This document shows, piece by piece, positions 1 through 7,246 of a stretch of 47,057 nucleotides of DNA (position 1 is its first letter; each line of letters opens with the position of its first letter). Origin of the DNA: Mycobacterium sp. Its GTDB lineage: Bacteria > Actinomycetota > Actinomycetes > Mycobacteriales > Mycobacteriaceae. Both the position numbers and the translations under genes were made by a program. The stretch is from NCBI GenBank assembly GCA_023264735.1, contig JAHFVD010000060.1, forward strand, positions 1 to 47,057, in the 5' to 3' direction. Under the pieces are notes generated by a model, which ran no database searches, had not been told where the DNA came from, and was given only the letters and a program-made list of their open reading frames with translations.

Positions 1-276
1 TCGACAATCGCGTTGTGGCGACCGGGGCCTTCAATGGCACGTTCGGCCGTTTCGGTAAGCACAACGTCGTGGTGGCCGATCCAGGTTCTGTTCGCGGTCG
101 CCGGGTCGATCCTGCAGAGCGGTCAGACGATCAAAAAGCAGGGCCCTGGCATCAACATCAACGGCTTCGTCGCCGGGGGAGCGGCTGCGGTCGGTCCGCA
201 GAAGGCGGCGGTGCGGCACACGAGCGCTTCAGCGTCAAACCACTCGGGCGCCCGCTCGGCCCGCTAAGAAGAGTTA
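1..276. other. No assignable gene
   Basis: Three frames stay open for short distances here, and one open plus frame even runs on into the downstream tRNA. None of the translations resembles a family I recognise, none has a convincing start site, and no frame shows the strong third-position GC of the real genes nearby. The tail of a gene lying to the left, or a gene remnant, is possible. Confidence 0.3.
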
Positions 277-300
277 AGGGCCCGGCGGAAACCGCGCCCT
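277..300 (-). terminator. Putative terminator of the minus-strand tRNA cluster
   Basis: Read on the minus strand, an imperfect GC stem (AGGGCGCGG, loop TTT, then CCGCCGGGCCCT) lies about 15 bases past the CCA end of tRNA-Val(GAC) and is followed by a pyrimidine-rich TTAACTCTTCTT. This fits an intrinsic terminator for the three-tRNA transcript. The stem is not perfect, so confidence is moderate. Confidence 0.4.
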
Positions 301-314
301 ACCTGCAAAAACAC

Positions 315-389
315 TGGTGCGCGATACTGGGATTGAACCAGTGACCTCTTCCGTGTCAGGGAAGCGCTCTCCCGCTGAGCTAATCGCGC
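315..389 (-). tRNA. tRNA-Val, anticodon GAC, CCA encoded
   Basis: On the minus strand the seven-base acceptor stem GCGCGAT pairs with ATCGCGC. The anticodon loop CTGACAC gives anticodon GAC, the T arm carries GGTTCAATCC, and CCA is encoded (complement of 315-317). It reads valine codons GUC and GUU. It is the third gene of a minus-strand tRNA series after Gly and Cys. Confidence 0.97.
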
Positions 390-400
390 TGGGCACATCT

Positions 401-474
401 TGGAGGTGGAGACGGGAATCGAACCCGTGTGCACGGCTTTGCAGGCCGTTGCCTCACCACTCGGCCACTCCACC
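401..474 (-). tRNA. tRNA-Cys, anticodon GCA, CCA encoded
   Basis: On the minus strand acceptor strands GGTGGAG and CTCCACC pair perfectly. The anticodon loop CTGCAAA gives GCA, and the T arm contains GGTTCGATTCC. CCA is encoded (complement of 401-403). The gene is separated by 11 bases from tRNA-Val(GAC) and 28 from tRNA-Gly, which fits one transcript. Confidence 0.97.
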
Positions 475-502
475 GTTGGGTCTGATGCCGCTTGCACCTT
501 CG

Positions 503-575
503 AGCGGATGACGGGATTCGAACCCGCGACCCTCACCTTGGCAAGGTGATGCGCTACCAACTGCGCTACATCCGC
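503..575 (-). tRNA. tRNA-Gly, anticodon GCC, CCA not encoded
   Basis: On the minus strand acceptor strands GCGGATG and CATCCGC pair. The loop TTGCCAA gives anticodon GCC, and the T arm has GGTTCGAATCC. The bases after the discriminator U are CGAAG, so CCA must be added after transcription, unlike in the other three tRNAs here. It is the first gene of the minus-strand cluster. Confidence 0.96.
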
Positions 576-612
576 ACGCCACGGATGAGATCGTCACCCG
601 GTGCGAAGGACG

Positions 613-642
613 ACAATAGTCGACGCAACCGAAGCCACACAA
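613..642 (-). promoter_or_regulatory. Putative promoter of the Gly-Cys-Val tRNA cluster
   Basis: On the minus strand TTGTGT (complement of 637-642) and TATTGT (complement of 613-618) are 18 bases apart. TATTGT fits the mycobacterial -10 pattern TANNNT. A start about 7 bases on would give a short 5' leader before tRNA-Gly, trimmed by RNase P. Confidence 0.45.
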
Positions 643-750
643 ATCCCGTCGTTCACGCCCGGCGACGAGGGCATTCCGGCCGGATGGTCTTGTCGTGCTA
701 GTGTTCCTGGTCGGCGAGGTCGCCACCCTTGTTGGTGTCCGCCACCCCAC

Positions 751-825
751 GGTCTCGTAGCTCAGTGGGAGAGCGTCCGCCTCACACGCGGAAGGTCGCT
801 GGTTCGATACCAGCCGGGACCACCA
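751..825 (+). tRNA. tRNA-Val, anticodon CAC, CCA encoded
   Basis: The acceptor stem GGTCTCG pairs with CGGGACC with one G-U pair. The anticodon stem GTCCGCC/GCGGA closes a loop with anticodon CAC, the T arm is GGTTCGATACC, and CCA is encoded at 823-825. It reads GUG, the common valine codon in this GC-rich genome. It is transcribed away from the other three tRNAs. A TAGTGT box at 699-704 is a possible -10 element. Confidence 0.97.
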
Positions 826-976
826 TTGGAAATCCAGGGTCACGCGACCTGTCCCGCTACAACGTCGATGGCCGCCGCTGTGGTGATCAGTCAGCTTCGA
901 GCCGGCACTACCGGGCAATGTCGATTTGGTGGAAATCTGAGGCGTGCTGAAGGTTTCGCTGTCGGCGCACACGTTT

Positions 977-1729
977 CTAGAGGACGACAAACCACACGGC
1001 GACGTAATGACTGACGGCCGCGACTGCGGTAAAGGCGTGAAAGAACTCGTGATAGCCGAACGTGTGCGGCCAGGGGTTCGGCCAGCGAAGCCCGTAGAGG
1101 ATGGCACCGACGTTGTAGAGGACCCCGCCCAGAAGGAGGAGTCCGACGACTATCGGACCCCCGCCGGCGAGCAGGCTGCCGGCGAAGGCGATCGCCACGT
1201 AGCCCAGCAAGAGGTACAGCGGCACGCCGACCCATCGCGGCGCGGACGGCCACCACATCTTCAGTGCCACGCCGGCCGCTGCACCGCTCCACACGATGAT
1301 CAGCACTTGGGCTCCAGTGCGTGGCGGCATCGCCAAGAGCGCGAAGGGTGTGTAGCTGCCCGCGATGAAGATGAAGATCGCCGAGTGGTCGAGACGCTTC
1401 ATCCACTTCAACGCGGTCGGATTGTGCCAATGCTTGCGGTGATAGACGGCGCTGACGGTGAACATCCCGACGATGGTGACGGTGTAGACGAGGGTCGCGA
1501 CCAGGGCCTTCTGCGACGACGTGATGCCTGCGGCCGACAGCAACGCCAGTCCGCCCACGGTGGCGACGGCCGCCGAGCACAGGTGGATCCAGCCGCGCGC
1601 GCGTGGCCGCCCGATCAGGTCGGCGACGGTGTCGGCCAGGCCTTGGGGCAGATCGTCGACGACCGGGGGCACCGGCCCGCCAACAGGGGCCGCCGCCGCG
1701 TCCGTCCGGCGGAACGTCACGTTGTCCAC
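977..1729 (-). CDS. TrhA / hemolysin III family membrane protein (PAQR superfamily)
   Basis: The 250-residue product starts at GTG 1729. After a 40-residue cytoplasmic lead it shows seven hydrophobic helices. The family's metal-site residues are visible: SAVYHR in helix 2, LDHSAIFIFIAGSYTPF, and HEFFHAFTAVAAVSHY near the end, which supply the His and Asp ligands of PAQR proteins. Known members include bacterial hemolysin III and TrhA proteins linked to membrane energetics homeostasis; true haemolysis is doubtful. The gene stands alone, convergent with tRNA-Val(CAC) and codirectional with the P450. TAGGCT about 30 bases upstream may be its -10 box. Family is firm; cellular role is inference. 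Confidence 0.9.
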   Translation of the reverse strand: MDNVTFRRTDAAAAPVGGPVPPVVDDLPQGLADTVADLIGRPRARGWIHLCSAAVATVGGLALLSAAGITSSQKALVATLVYTVTIVGMFTVSAVYHRKHWHNPTALKWMKRLDHSAIFIFIAGSYTPFALLAMPPRTGAQVLIIVWSGAAAGVALKMWWPSAPRWVGVPLYLLLGYVAIAFAGSLLAGGGPIVVGLLLLGGVLYNVGAILYGLRWPNPWPHTFGYHEFFHAFTAVAAVSHYVAVWFVVL

Positions 1730-1840
1730 ATGATTTCGAGCGCGTTCGAGTCGATGAAGGCCGAGCCTACCGCCCAGCGGCCGCGGCGCTGCGATGTGCT
1801 GTTCAGCAGGTCGACCGCGTCCCGCTGCCGGTGTCGTTAG

Positions 1841-3208
1841 TTACTCTCTGGTCGCGTGGTGCAGGTCCAGGTGGGATCCGTCCGCCGTCTGCGGCGGATT
1901 CTTCATGCGCGACACCGTGATTCGCGCACCCCGGTTCGGCGTGAGGATCACGTGCTTGACCCGCTGACCCTCGCCGCGGGACGTGGTGGTCACCAGATCG
2001 ACACGCCGCAACACCTCACGCAGCACCACTCGCATCTCGGCCATCGCGAACGTCGCCCCCAGACACCGGCGCGCCCCGCCACCGAACGGCAGCCACGTCG
2101 TCGGGCTCAGCGTCGCCCCGATCATCCGATCCGGGTCGAAGCGATCCGCATCCGGATAGACCCGGTCATCGGAATGCACCAAACCCACCCCAGGCGCCAC
2201 CATCACCCCCGCGGGCAGCAGATACCCGGCGAGCTCCACCGGCTGCTTCAGAATCCGGCCGACGTCGAACACCACCGGCCGATTACGCAGCGTCTCCTTG
2301 GCCACCGCATCCAGGTACTCGTCGTCGCCCGCTTCGGCGGCCCGCACCGCCTTGGCCAGCGCCGCGGGGTGCCGTGTCAGCCGCTCCAGTGCCCACGACA
2401 AACCCGTCGCCGTGGTGTCGTGTCCCGCCACCAGAAGCGTCATCAGCTGGTCGCGTAGCTCGGCGTCGGTCATCGTGCGCCCGTCCTGATCGGCGGCGCG
2501 CACCAACATGGCCAGCGCATCGCTGCGTGACGCCAGCTCAGGGTCGGCGCGACGCTCCGCGATCTCGGCATACAGCAGTCGGTCCGCCTCCTCGATGCGC
2601 CGGCGCACCCCGCGCCACGGCCAGCGCTGCTGCAGGCTGGGGGAGCCGATCGCCAGCAGCTGGAACGCCGATAGGTTCAGAAGCTTGGGCAGTACCTCGC
2701 GCAGCGCGGCCAGCCGCGCGGGATCGCTCGCGCCGATGACCAGGCGCAAGATCACCTCCAGGGTGATCTGCGACATTTTCGGTGCCACCGCAAACGCCTT
2801 GCCCACCGGCCAGCCGGCGATATTGGCCGCCGCGATCTCGGCCATCACCTCGGTCTGCCGTGCCACAGCGTCGCGGTGGAACGGCTCCAGCATGAGCCGT
2901 CGCCGGTCGCGGTGCACCTCGTCATCGACCACCAGCACCGACGCCGGGCCCAGCAGGCCGGTCAGCATCGAATTCGCCTCGCCGGCATGATAAATCGCGG
3001 GATCACCGGCGAACACCTGCTTGATGTCGGCCGGGTCGTCCAGATACACCAGCGTGCCCATCTGGGCGATCCGCAACGTGAACGTCCGCCCATAGCGACG
3101 CCGGCAGGCCGAGACGAAGCGCGGCCAGTAGCGCAGCATGAGCACGGCCTGAATCGCAGGGGGGAGGGAGGGTCCGGGCGGCAGCGTCGCCGTCGGAGTA
3201 TTAGACAT
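1841..3208 (-). CDS. Cytochrome P450 (CYP135/138-like)
   Basis: The heme-thiolate monooxygenase is 455 residues from ATG 3208. The I-helix oxygen-activation motif AGHDTTATG, the K-helix region (KETLRNRP) and the heme loop FGGGARRCLG with the cysteine ligand are all present. The N-terminal LPPGPSLP proline segment and the RRYGRTFTLR block recall the mycobacterial CYP135 and CYP138 families; substrate is unknown. An in-frame start at 3232 exists, but a -10 box (3215-3220) would then lie inside the gene, so 3208 with a leaderless mRNA is preferred. No ferredoxin or reductase gene is adjacent. Confidence 0.92.
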   Translation of the reverse strand: MSNTPTATLPPGPSLPPAIQAVLMLRYWPRFVSACRRRYGRTFTLRIAQMGTLVYLDDPADIKQVFAGDPAIYHAGEANSMLTGLLGPASVLVVDDEVHRDRRRLMLEPFHRDAVARQTEVMAEIAAANIAGWPVGKAFAVAPKMSQITLEVILRLVIGASDPARLAALREVLPKLLNLSAFQLLAIGSPSLQQRWPWRGVRRRIEEADRLLYAEIAERRADPELASRSDALAMLVRAADQDGRTMTDAELRDQLMTLLVAGHDTTATGLSWALERLTRHPAALAKAVRAAEAGDDEYLDAVAKETLRNRPVVFDVGRILKQPVELAGYLLPAGVMVAPGVGLVHSDDRVYPDADRFDPDRMIGATLSPTTWLPFGGGARRCLGATFAMAEMRVVLREVLRRVDLVTTTSRGEGQRVKHVILTPNRGARITVSRMKNPPQTADGSHLDLHHATRE

Positions 3209-3214
3209 GAGTCC

Positions 3215-3220
3215 AGTATA
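3215..3220 (-). promoter_or_regulatory. -10 box TATACT, leaderless start of the P450 gene
   Basis: On the minus strand TATACT is followed by six bases (GGACTC) and then the ATG at 3208. TANNNT at 6-7 bases before a start codon is the usual layout of leaderless mycobacterial transcripts. No Shine-Dalgarno sequence is seen. Confidence 0.6.
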
Positions 3221-3519
3221 GAAAAAGTTCAACCCGATGCGTCGAGATCGACCAAAAGGGCCGTTTTACTGGGGCGAAGGCGCTCGGTTGTGGGTTTGGG
3301 CGCTCCAGGAGCGGGTGCTGGCGTTAGCCCGCGATCCCACATCTGAAGGCGGTGTACGTTAGCCTTTAGTGGTCTCGCCGGGATATTTGTTGGCGTGAAC
3401 CCCGCGCCGCAAGCAAACCGGCGCAGGCCTCTTCAAGTTCTTGCCAGGTTCAGACGGCAGCCTCGCAGAGACGATGTAATCGCGAGCGTGCCGTCTGGTA
3501 CGCGCAAATGAGGTGAATC

Positions 3520-3909
3520 TTGGACGAGCAAGGCACTGCCACCACCAGCACAACGACCGCTGCCAACACAGGCTGTGTGATCGATGAGCAATGGTTCGGG
3601 CGGACGGTTGTCATCTCCGCTAGCGGCGTGGTGGACATGCTGACGTCACCGCAACTGGAGACCAGCATTGCCACCTCGCTGACGAAGGACCCGAAGGCCA
3701 TCATCGTCGACCTCTCCGGCGTCGACTTCCTCGCCTCGGCGGGCATGGGCGTGTTGGTCGCCGCCCGCGACAAGGCCTCCGCGGAGGTCGGTTTCGGCGT
3801 CGTGGCCAGCGGGCCCGCGACCAGCCGGCCCCTCAAACTGGTCGGTTTGGCCGATATTGTCGGTCTCTACGAGACTCTGGAAGAGGCACGCGCCGCATTG
3901 GGTGAGTAA
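3520..3909 (+). CDS. STAS-domain anti-anti-sigma factor
   Basis: This 129-residue protein is an anti-sigma factor antagonist of the SpoIIAA/RsbV type. Residues 20-125 form the STAS domain: the VVDMLTSPQLE strand-helix, then VDLSGVDFLASAGMGVL, where Ser73 is the expected phosphorylation site. Unphosphorylated protein would sequester an anti-sigma kinase and free a sigma factor. The start is TTG 3520, chosen for the strong GAGGTGAA ribosome site just before it. The next gene, 30 bases on, encodes the matching kinase-fold protein. No sigma factor gene lies nearby, so the controlled sigma is unknown; SigF is a natural candidate in mycobacteria. Confidence 0.88.
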   Translation: MDEQGTATTSTTTAANTGCVIDEQWFGRTVVISASGVVDMLTSPQLETSIATSLTKDPKAIIVDLSGVDFLASAGMGVLVAARDKASAEVGFGVVASGPATSRPLKLVGLADIVGLYETLEEARAALGE

Positions 3910-3939
3910 TTCTCGGAAGTTGGGTATAAGAGATTTGCC

Positions 3940-4410
3940 ATGACGACACCGAGTTACCCATGCCCCTCAGCTAGCGGTGACCGTTTCATTCGTAGCGATG
4001 TCGTCGCTGATGCGCACAACGCAGCCAGGGTTCGTGACGAGTTCGCGACCTGGCTGCGGGCACGCGGGGATCTCGACAGGGTTCGGTTCAGCGACGTCGT
4101 CCTCGCGGTCAATGAAGCGCTCGCCAATACGGCCGAGTTCGCCTATCTGCACAACGGCGGCCCCGGCACCATCGATGTGGAAGCCGTCCGCGACGGCGCC
4201 ACGTTGACCATCACCGTCGCCGACCAGGGCCGTTGGCGTGAATCCGCCCCTGCCATGCAGAGCCGTTCACGCGGTCGCGGCATCCCGCTGATGCGGGCAT
4301 TGGCCGACGACCTCACCATCGATTCGTCCCCGCTGGGCACCACGGTGTGCCTGCGCTTCGAGCACTTCCACGCCATCCACCGAGACGACGCCGACTCGAA
4401 AGTCGGCTAG
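3940..4410 (+). CDS. RsbW/SpoIIAB-like anti-sigma kinase (HATPase fold)
   Basis: The 156-residue protein has the GHKL ATPase fold. The N box is VNEALANTAEFAY (about residues 57-69, with Glu59 and Asn63), the G1 box is VADQGRWR and the G2 region is SRGRGIPLM. Such small kinases bind a sigma factor or phosphorylate a STAS partner. It follows the STAS gene by 30 bases, so the two form a partner-switching module. No membrane segment or extra domain is present. Assignment as a serine kinase is by family; in some mycobacterial members kinase activity is weak. Confidence 0.87.
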   Translation: MTTPSYPCPSASGDRFIRSDVVADAHNAARVRDEFATWLRARGDLDRVRFSDVVLAVNEALANTAEFAYLHNGGPGTIDVEAVRDGATLTITVADQGRWRESAPAMQSRSRGRGIPLMRALADDLTIDSSPLGTTVCLRFEHFHAIHRDDADSKVG

Positions 4411-4513
4411 CTCAGGCCGGTTCGTAGCGCAGCATCGTCACCCCGGAATGGGGATAGTCGAAGAACAAGCCCTTCGTCGCATCATTGCCCAATAACATTG
4501 AGCATGTAATCAT

Positions 4514-4527
4514 ATTGAGCGCTTAAT
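4514..4527 (+). promoter_or_regulatory. Candidate operator ATTGAGC-GCTTAAT before the SDR operon
   Basis: A 14-base near-perfect palindrome (one mismatch between arms) lies 33 bases before the SDR start. A second copy of ATTGAGC sits at 4497-4503. The TetR gene at the end of the same operon is the obvious candidate binder; that link is inference. Confidence 0.45.
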
Positions 4528-4559
4528 GAAAATCTGGATGTAGGGAGAGGTGGCTCACA

Positions 4560-5426
4560 GTGGCATTACCGCTGGACGGCAAGGTCGCCGTCGTCACCGG
4601 CACCAGCCGCGGCGTGGGACTCGGTATCGCGCATGAACTGCTGCGTGCCGGGGCCACGGTCGTCGGCTGCTCGCGAGGGCCGCTGGACGCCATCCCCGGC
4701 GTGGCCGACAACCCGGAGTGGTTGGCCCGCTCGTCGCAGCGAGTCTGCGATCAGGGCGATTACCGGGCCATCGACGCCTTCGTCGACGCCGTGGTGGCCG
4801 ACTACGGTCGCATCGACATCCTGGTCAACAACGCCGGCGGCACGGTACCCGCACCGCACGTCGAAGACATCCCGGCGCTCGTCTCGCGCATCCAGGGTGC
4901 ACCGGAGGCCGCCGACGACTACGAGCGCACAGTGTTGTTCCACGCCTTCGCCATTCAGATGAACCTGATCAGCCCGATGTGGTTCGCCATCCGGGTATTT
5001 CGGCAGATGCGCGAGCAGGACGGCATCGGCTCGATCGTCAACATCTCCAGTGGCGCAGGCCATCCCGCCGGATCCCCGACACTGGTGTCCTACGGTGCGG
5101 CCAAGTCCGGCCTGAATCATCTGACCCGTTCACTGGCCGAGGAATGGGGACCGAAAGTGCGGGTGAACTGTTTGGCGCTGGGCCCGACGATGACCGACAA
5201 CTTCAAATCGTTCGTGCTGCCCAAGGACGACCCGACGGGGGAGAAGTACTTCCACGCCGTGCCGATGAACCGGGCCGGTGAGCCCGCCGAGGTCGGCCGT
5301 GCGGTGGTGTTCTTGTGCAGTGGGACAGCCGATTTCATCAACGGCACCACCATCGAGATCGACGGCGGCATGATGCCCGGTGTGCTGTACGAGGCGGGCC
5401 TCAAGACGATTACGGACCTGCTGTGA
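4560..5426 (+). CDS. Short-chain dehydrogenase/reductase
   Basis: The 288-residue enzyme has the NAD(P) Rossmann motif TGTSRGVG near residue 14, NNAG near residue 90 and the catalytic Ser-Tyr-Lys set (ISSGAG, then SYGAAKSG). The C-terminal GTTIEIDGGMMPG is typical of classical SDRs. About 20 extra residues lie between NNAG and the catalytic serine, which suggests a bulky substrate. GTG 4560 follows GGGAGAGGTGG. The gene overlaps the next one by 4 bases. Oxidation or reduction of a hydroxy/keto group on a steroid, terpene or xenobiotic is possible; the substrate cannot be read from sequence. Confidence 0.9.
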   Translation: MALPLDGKVAVVTGTSRGVGLGIAHELLRAGATVVGCSRGPLDAIPGVADNPEWLARSSQRVCDQGDYRAIDAFVDAVVADYGRIDILVNNAGGTVPAPHVEDIPALVSRIQGAPEAADDYERTVLFHAFAIQMNLISPMWFAIRVFRQMREQDGIGSIVNISSGAGHPAGSPTLVSYGAAKSGLNHLTRSLAEEWGPKVRVNCLALGPTMTDNFKSFVLPKDDPTGEKYFHAVPMNRAGEPAEVGRAVVFLCSGTADFINGTTIEIDGGMMPGVLYEAGLKTITDLL

Positions 5427-6490
5427 AGCGCGTCATCCAGTTCGCCACCGGCAATGTCGGCAAGCACGCCCTGCCGATGATCATCGAGCGGCCCGACCTG
5501 CAACTCGTCGGACTGCATGCCCACGGCGCCGACAAGGTGGGCCGCGACGCCGCGCAGATCTCCGGGCTGTCCGACCCCACCGGGGTCATCGCCACCAACG
5601 ACATCGACGCGCTGGTGGACCTGCGAGCCGACTGCGTGGTCTACACCTCGCAGGCCGAGATGCGCCCGCAGCAAGCCATCGAGGAGATCTGCCGGTTCCT
5701 GCGGGCGGGCGCCAATGTCGTCGGCACGTCGATGGTGTGGCTGGTCGCCCCGCACCACGCCGACGCATGGATTCGCGAACCGCTGGCCCAGGCCTGCGCG
5801 GACGGCGGCACCTCGCTGTACATCAACGGCGTCGACCCCGGTTACTCCGGTGACAGCTTGGTCTACAGCGCGCTGACGCTGGCCGGGCACGCCACCGCGG
5901 TCACCGTGTCGGAGATCTGCGACTACGGCAGCTATGACGACGCTGAATTCACCGGTGTCAGTTTCGGTTTCGGCACCGCGCCCGATCACACCCCGATCAT
6001 GTTCGCCCCGGGCGTGCTGTCCTCGCTGTGGGGTGGACAGGTCCGCTCGCTGGCCGAGGTGCTCGGGGTCACCCTCGACGAGGTGCGCGAGTGGCACGAA
6101 AGCTGGGTCACCCCCGAGCCGATCGACTGCACGATGATGAGTGTGTCGCCCGGTCAGGTGGCCGCCGTCCGCTTTGCGGTCGAGGGCATCCGCGACGGGC
6201 AGCCGGTGATCACCATGGAGCACGTCAACCGGCTCACCCCGGTGACCGCACCGGACTGGCCCTATCCGCCGGACGGCCGTCTCGGCGTGCACCGGGTGGT
6301 CGTGCACGGCAACCCGGGGGTGGAGGTCAACACCCACCTCGGCCTCGACGGTGTCGACCACAACGACGGCGGCGTCATCTCCACCGCGGCGCGTGCCGTC
6401 AACGCGATCGACGCGGTATGCGCCGCACCGCCGGGCCTGCTGTCCGTCAAGGACTTGCCCGCCGCGCACGCGGACAGAGTGATGTGGTGA
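5423..6490 (+). CDS. DapB-fold NAD(P)-dependent dehydrogenase (diaminopentanoate dehydrogenase-like)
   Basis: The 355-residue protein starts at GTG 5423 inside the stop of the SDR gene (GTGA overlap). KRVIQFATGNVGKHAL is a Rossmann nucleotide-binding start. The fold resembles the dihydrodipicolinate reductase N-domain joined to a long C-domain, as in 2,4-diaminopentanoate dehydrogenase and a large actinobacterial family of unknown substrate. Coupling to an SDR and a TetR suggests successive redox steps in one catabolic route. It is too long for DapB and lacks its lysine-pathway context, so a role in lysine synthesis is unlikely. Confidence 0.82.
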   Translation: MKRVIQFATGNVGKHALPMIIERPDLQLVGLHAHGADKVGRDAAQISGLSDPTGVIATNDIDALVDLRADCVVYTSQAEMRPQQAIEEICRFLRAGANVVGTSMVWLVAPHHADAWIREPLAQACADGGTSLYINGVDPGYSGDSLVYSALTLAGHATAVTVSEICDYGSYDDAEFTGVSFGFGTAPDHTPIMFAPGVLSSLWGGQVRSLAEVLGVTLDEVREWHESWVTPEPIDCTMMSVSPGQVAAVRFAVEGIRDGQPVITMEHVNRLTPVTAPDWPYPPDGRLGVHRVVVHGNPGVEVNTHLGLDGVDHNDGGVISTAARAVNAIDAVCAAPPGLLSVKDLPAAHADRVMW

Positions 6491-6519
6491 TCGGCGGGCA
6501 GGAGCGCAGCGACCCGGGA
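6491..6519 (+). repeat. Junction repeat, copy A
   Basis: The 24 bases 6491-6514 (core GGCGGGCAGGAGCGCAGC) are identical to 16007-16030. The element fills the junction between the dehydrogenase stop and the TetR start, supplies GGAG as a ribosome site, and ends at the likely ATG. It resembles the mycobacterial interspersed repeats (MIRU) known at stop/start junctions. Confidence 0.75.
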
Positions 6520-7155
6520 ATGGGACAGCGCAAGATCGCGCCGCGGCGCCCACCCGGTGGCAGTCAGCTGCGCGCCGACCGCACCCGCGACGCGGTTCTC
6601 GACGAGACGGTGCGCTGTGTGGTCGAGGAGGGCTTCGCCGCCGCCAGTGCCAAGCACATCGCCGAACGGGCCGGCGTCACCTGGGGTGTGGTGCAGTACC
6701 ACTTCGGCGACCGGGACGGCCTGCTGATGGCCGTGGTCGACCGGGGCTTCACCGAGCTGCTCGAATTGCTGCGCAGCAGCCTGCCGCCCCGGTCGGGCGA
6801 TCAAACCCGGCGCAAGCGGGTCGAATTGGTGGTCCATGCCGCGTGGGCGGCGTTCTCCAGCCCGACCTCGCGGGCCTCGCTGGAGATTCTCATCGGTACC
6901 CGGGCCATGCGCGACAAGCGAGCCACTCGCCATCTCGTCGAATTGCACAGGGCCATCACCGATTTGAGTGCTGACATCGCTGAGGGCCTGGACAGTCCGC
7001 ACGCGGCGGCCATCGGCGACCTGATCTGGGCCACTATGGGTGGCCTGGTGATCACCCAACTGGTCATGGCGGGCCCGTTGCGCAACAGCCGGGAACTGAC
7101 GGCGCTGGTCGACGTGATCTGCTCCTACCTGGATCGACACGGGCAAACACAATGA
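6520..7155 (+). CDS. TetR family regulator
   Basis: The 211-residue product has a TetR N-terminal HTH (about residues 20-65): TRDAVLDETVRCVVEEGF, then AERAGVTWGVVQYHFGDRDG. The C-terminal half is a ligand-binding helical domain. I chose ATG 6520 because the in-frame GTG 6487 would make the junction repeat code for the first residues; GTG 6487 does form the GTGA overlap with the upstream gene and cannot be excluded. As the last gene of the SDR operon it probably controls that operon through the palindrome at 4514-4527. Confidence 0.85.
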   Translation: MGQRKIAPRRPPGGSQLRADRTRDAVLDETVRCVVEEGFAAASAKHIAERAGVTWGVVQYHFGDRDGLLMAVVDRGFTELLELLRSSLPPRSGDQTRRKRVELVVHAAWAAFSSPTSRASLEILIGTRAMRDKRATRHLVELHRAITDLSADIAEGLDSPHAAAIGDLIWATMGGLVITQLVMAGPLRNSRELTALVDVICSYLDRHGQTQ

Positions 7156-7246
7156 GCACCAAGCCAAGTCACAGTTAGGTCATAGGCATGCGCCCACTCG
7201 GCGCGCCTGAGTGACATCCACGGCGAGCCGTGGTGATCATGGCCAA

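Noticed and set aside
1..267. Short open frames left of the tRNA cluster
   Set aside because: No recognisable family and no good start; one frame even runs on into a tRNA.
1730..1760. A LexA-like TCGAGC/GTTCGA dyad before the hemolysin III gene
   Set aside because: The spacing between arms is 2 bases, not 4, so it does not fit the SOS box.
3294..3318. A GTTT-N15-GGGTGC element upstream of the STAS gene
   Set aside because: The spacing fits SigF, but the -10 half matches only GGGT, it lies 200 bases from the gene, and it overlaps a GCTCC/GGAGC stem. Too weak to call.
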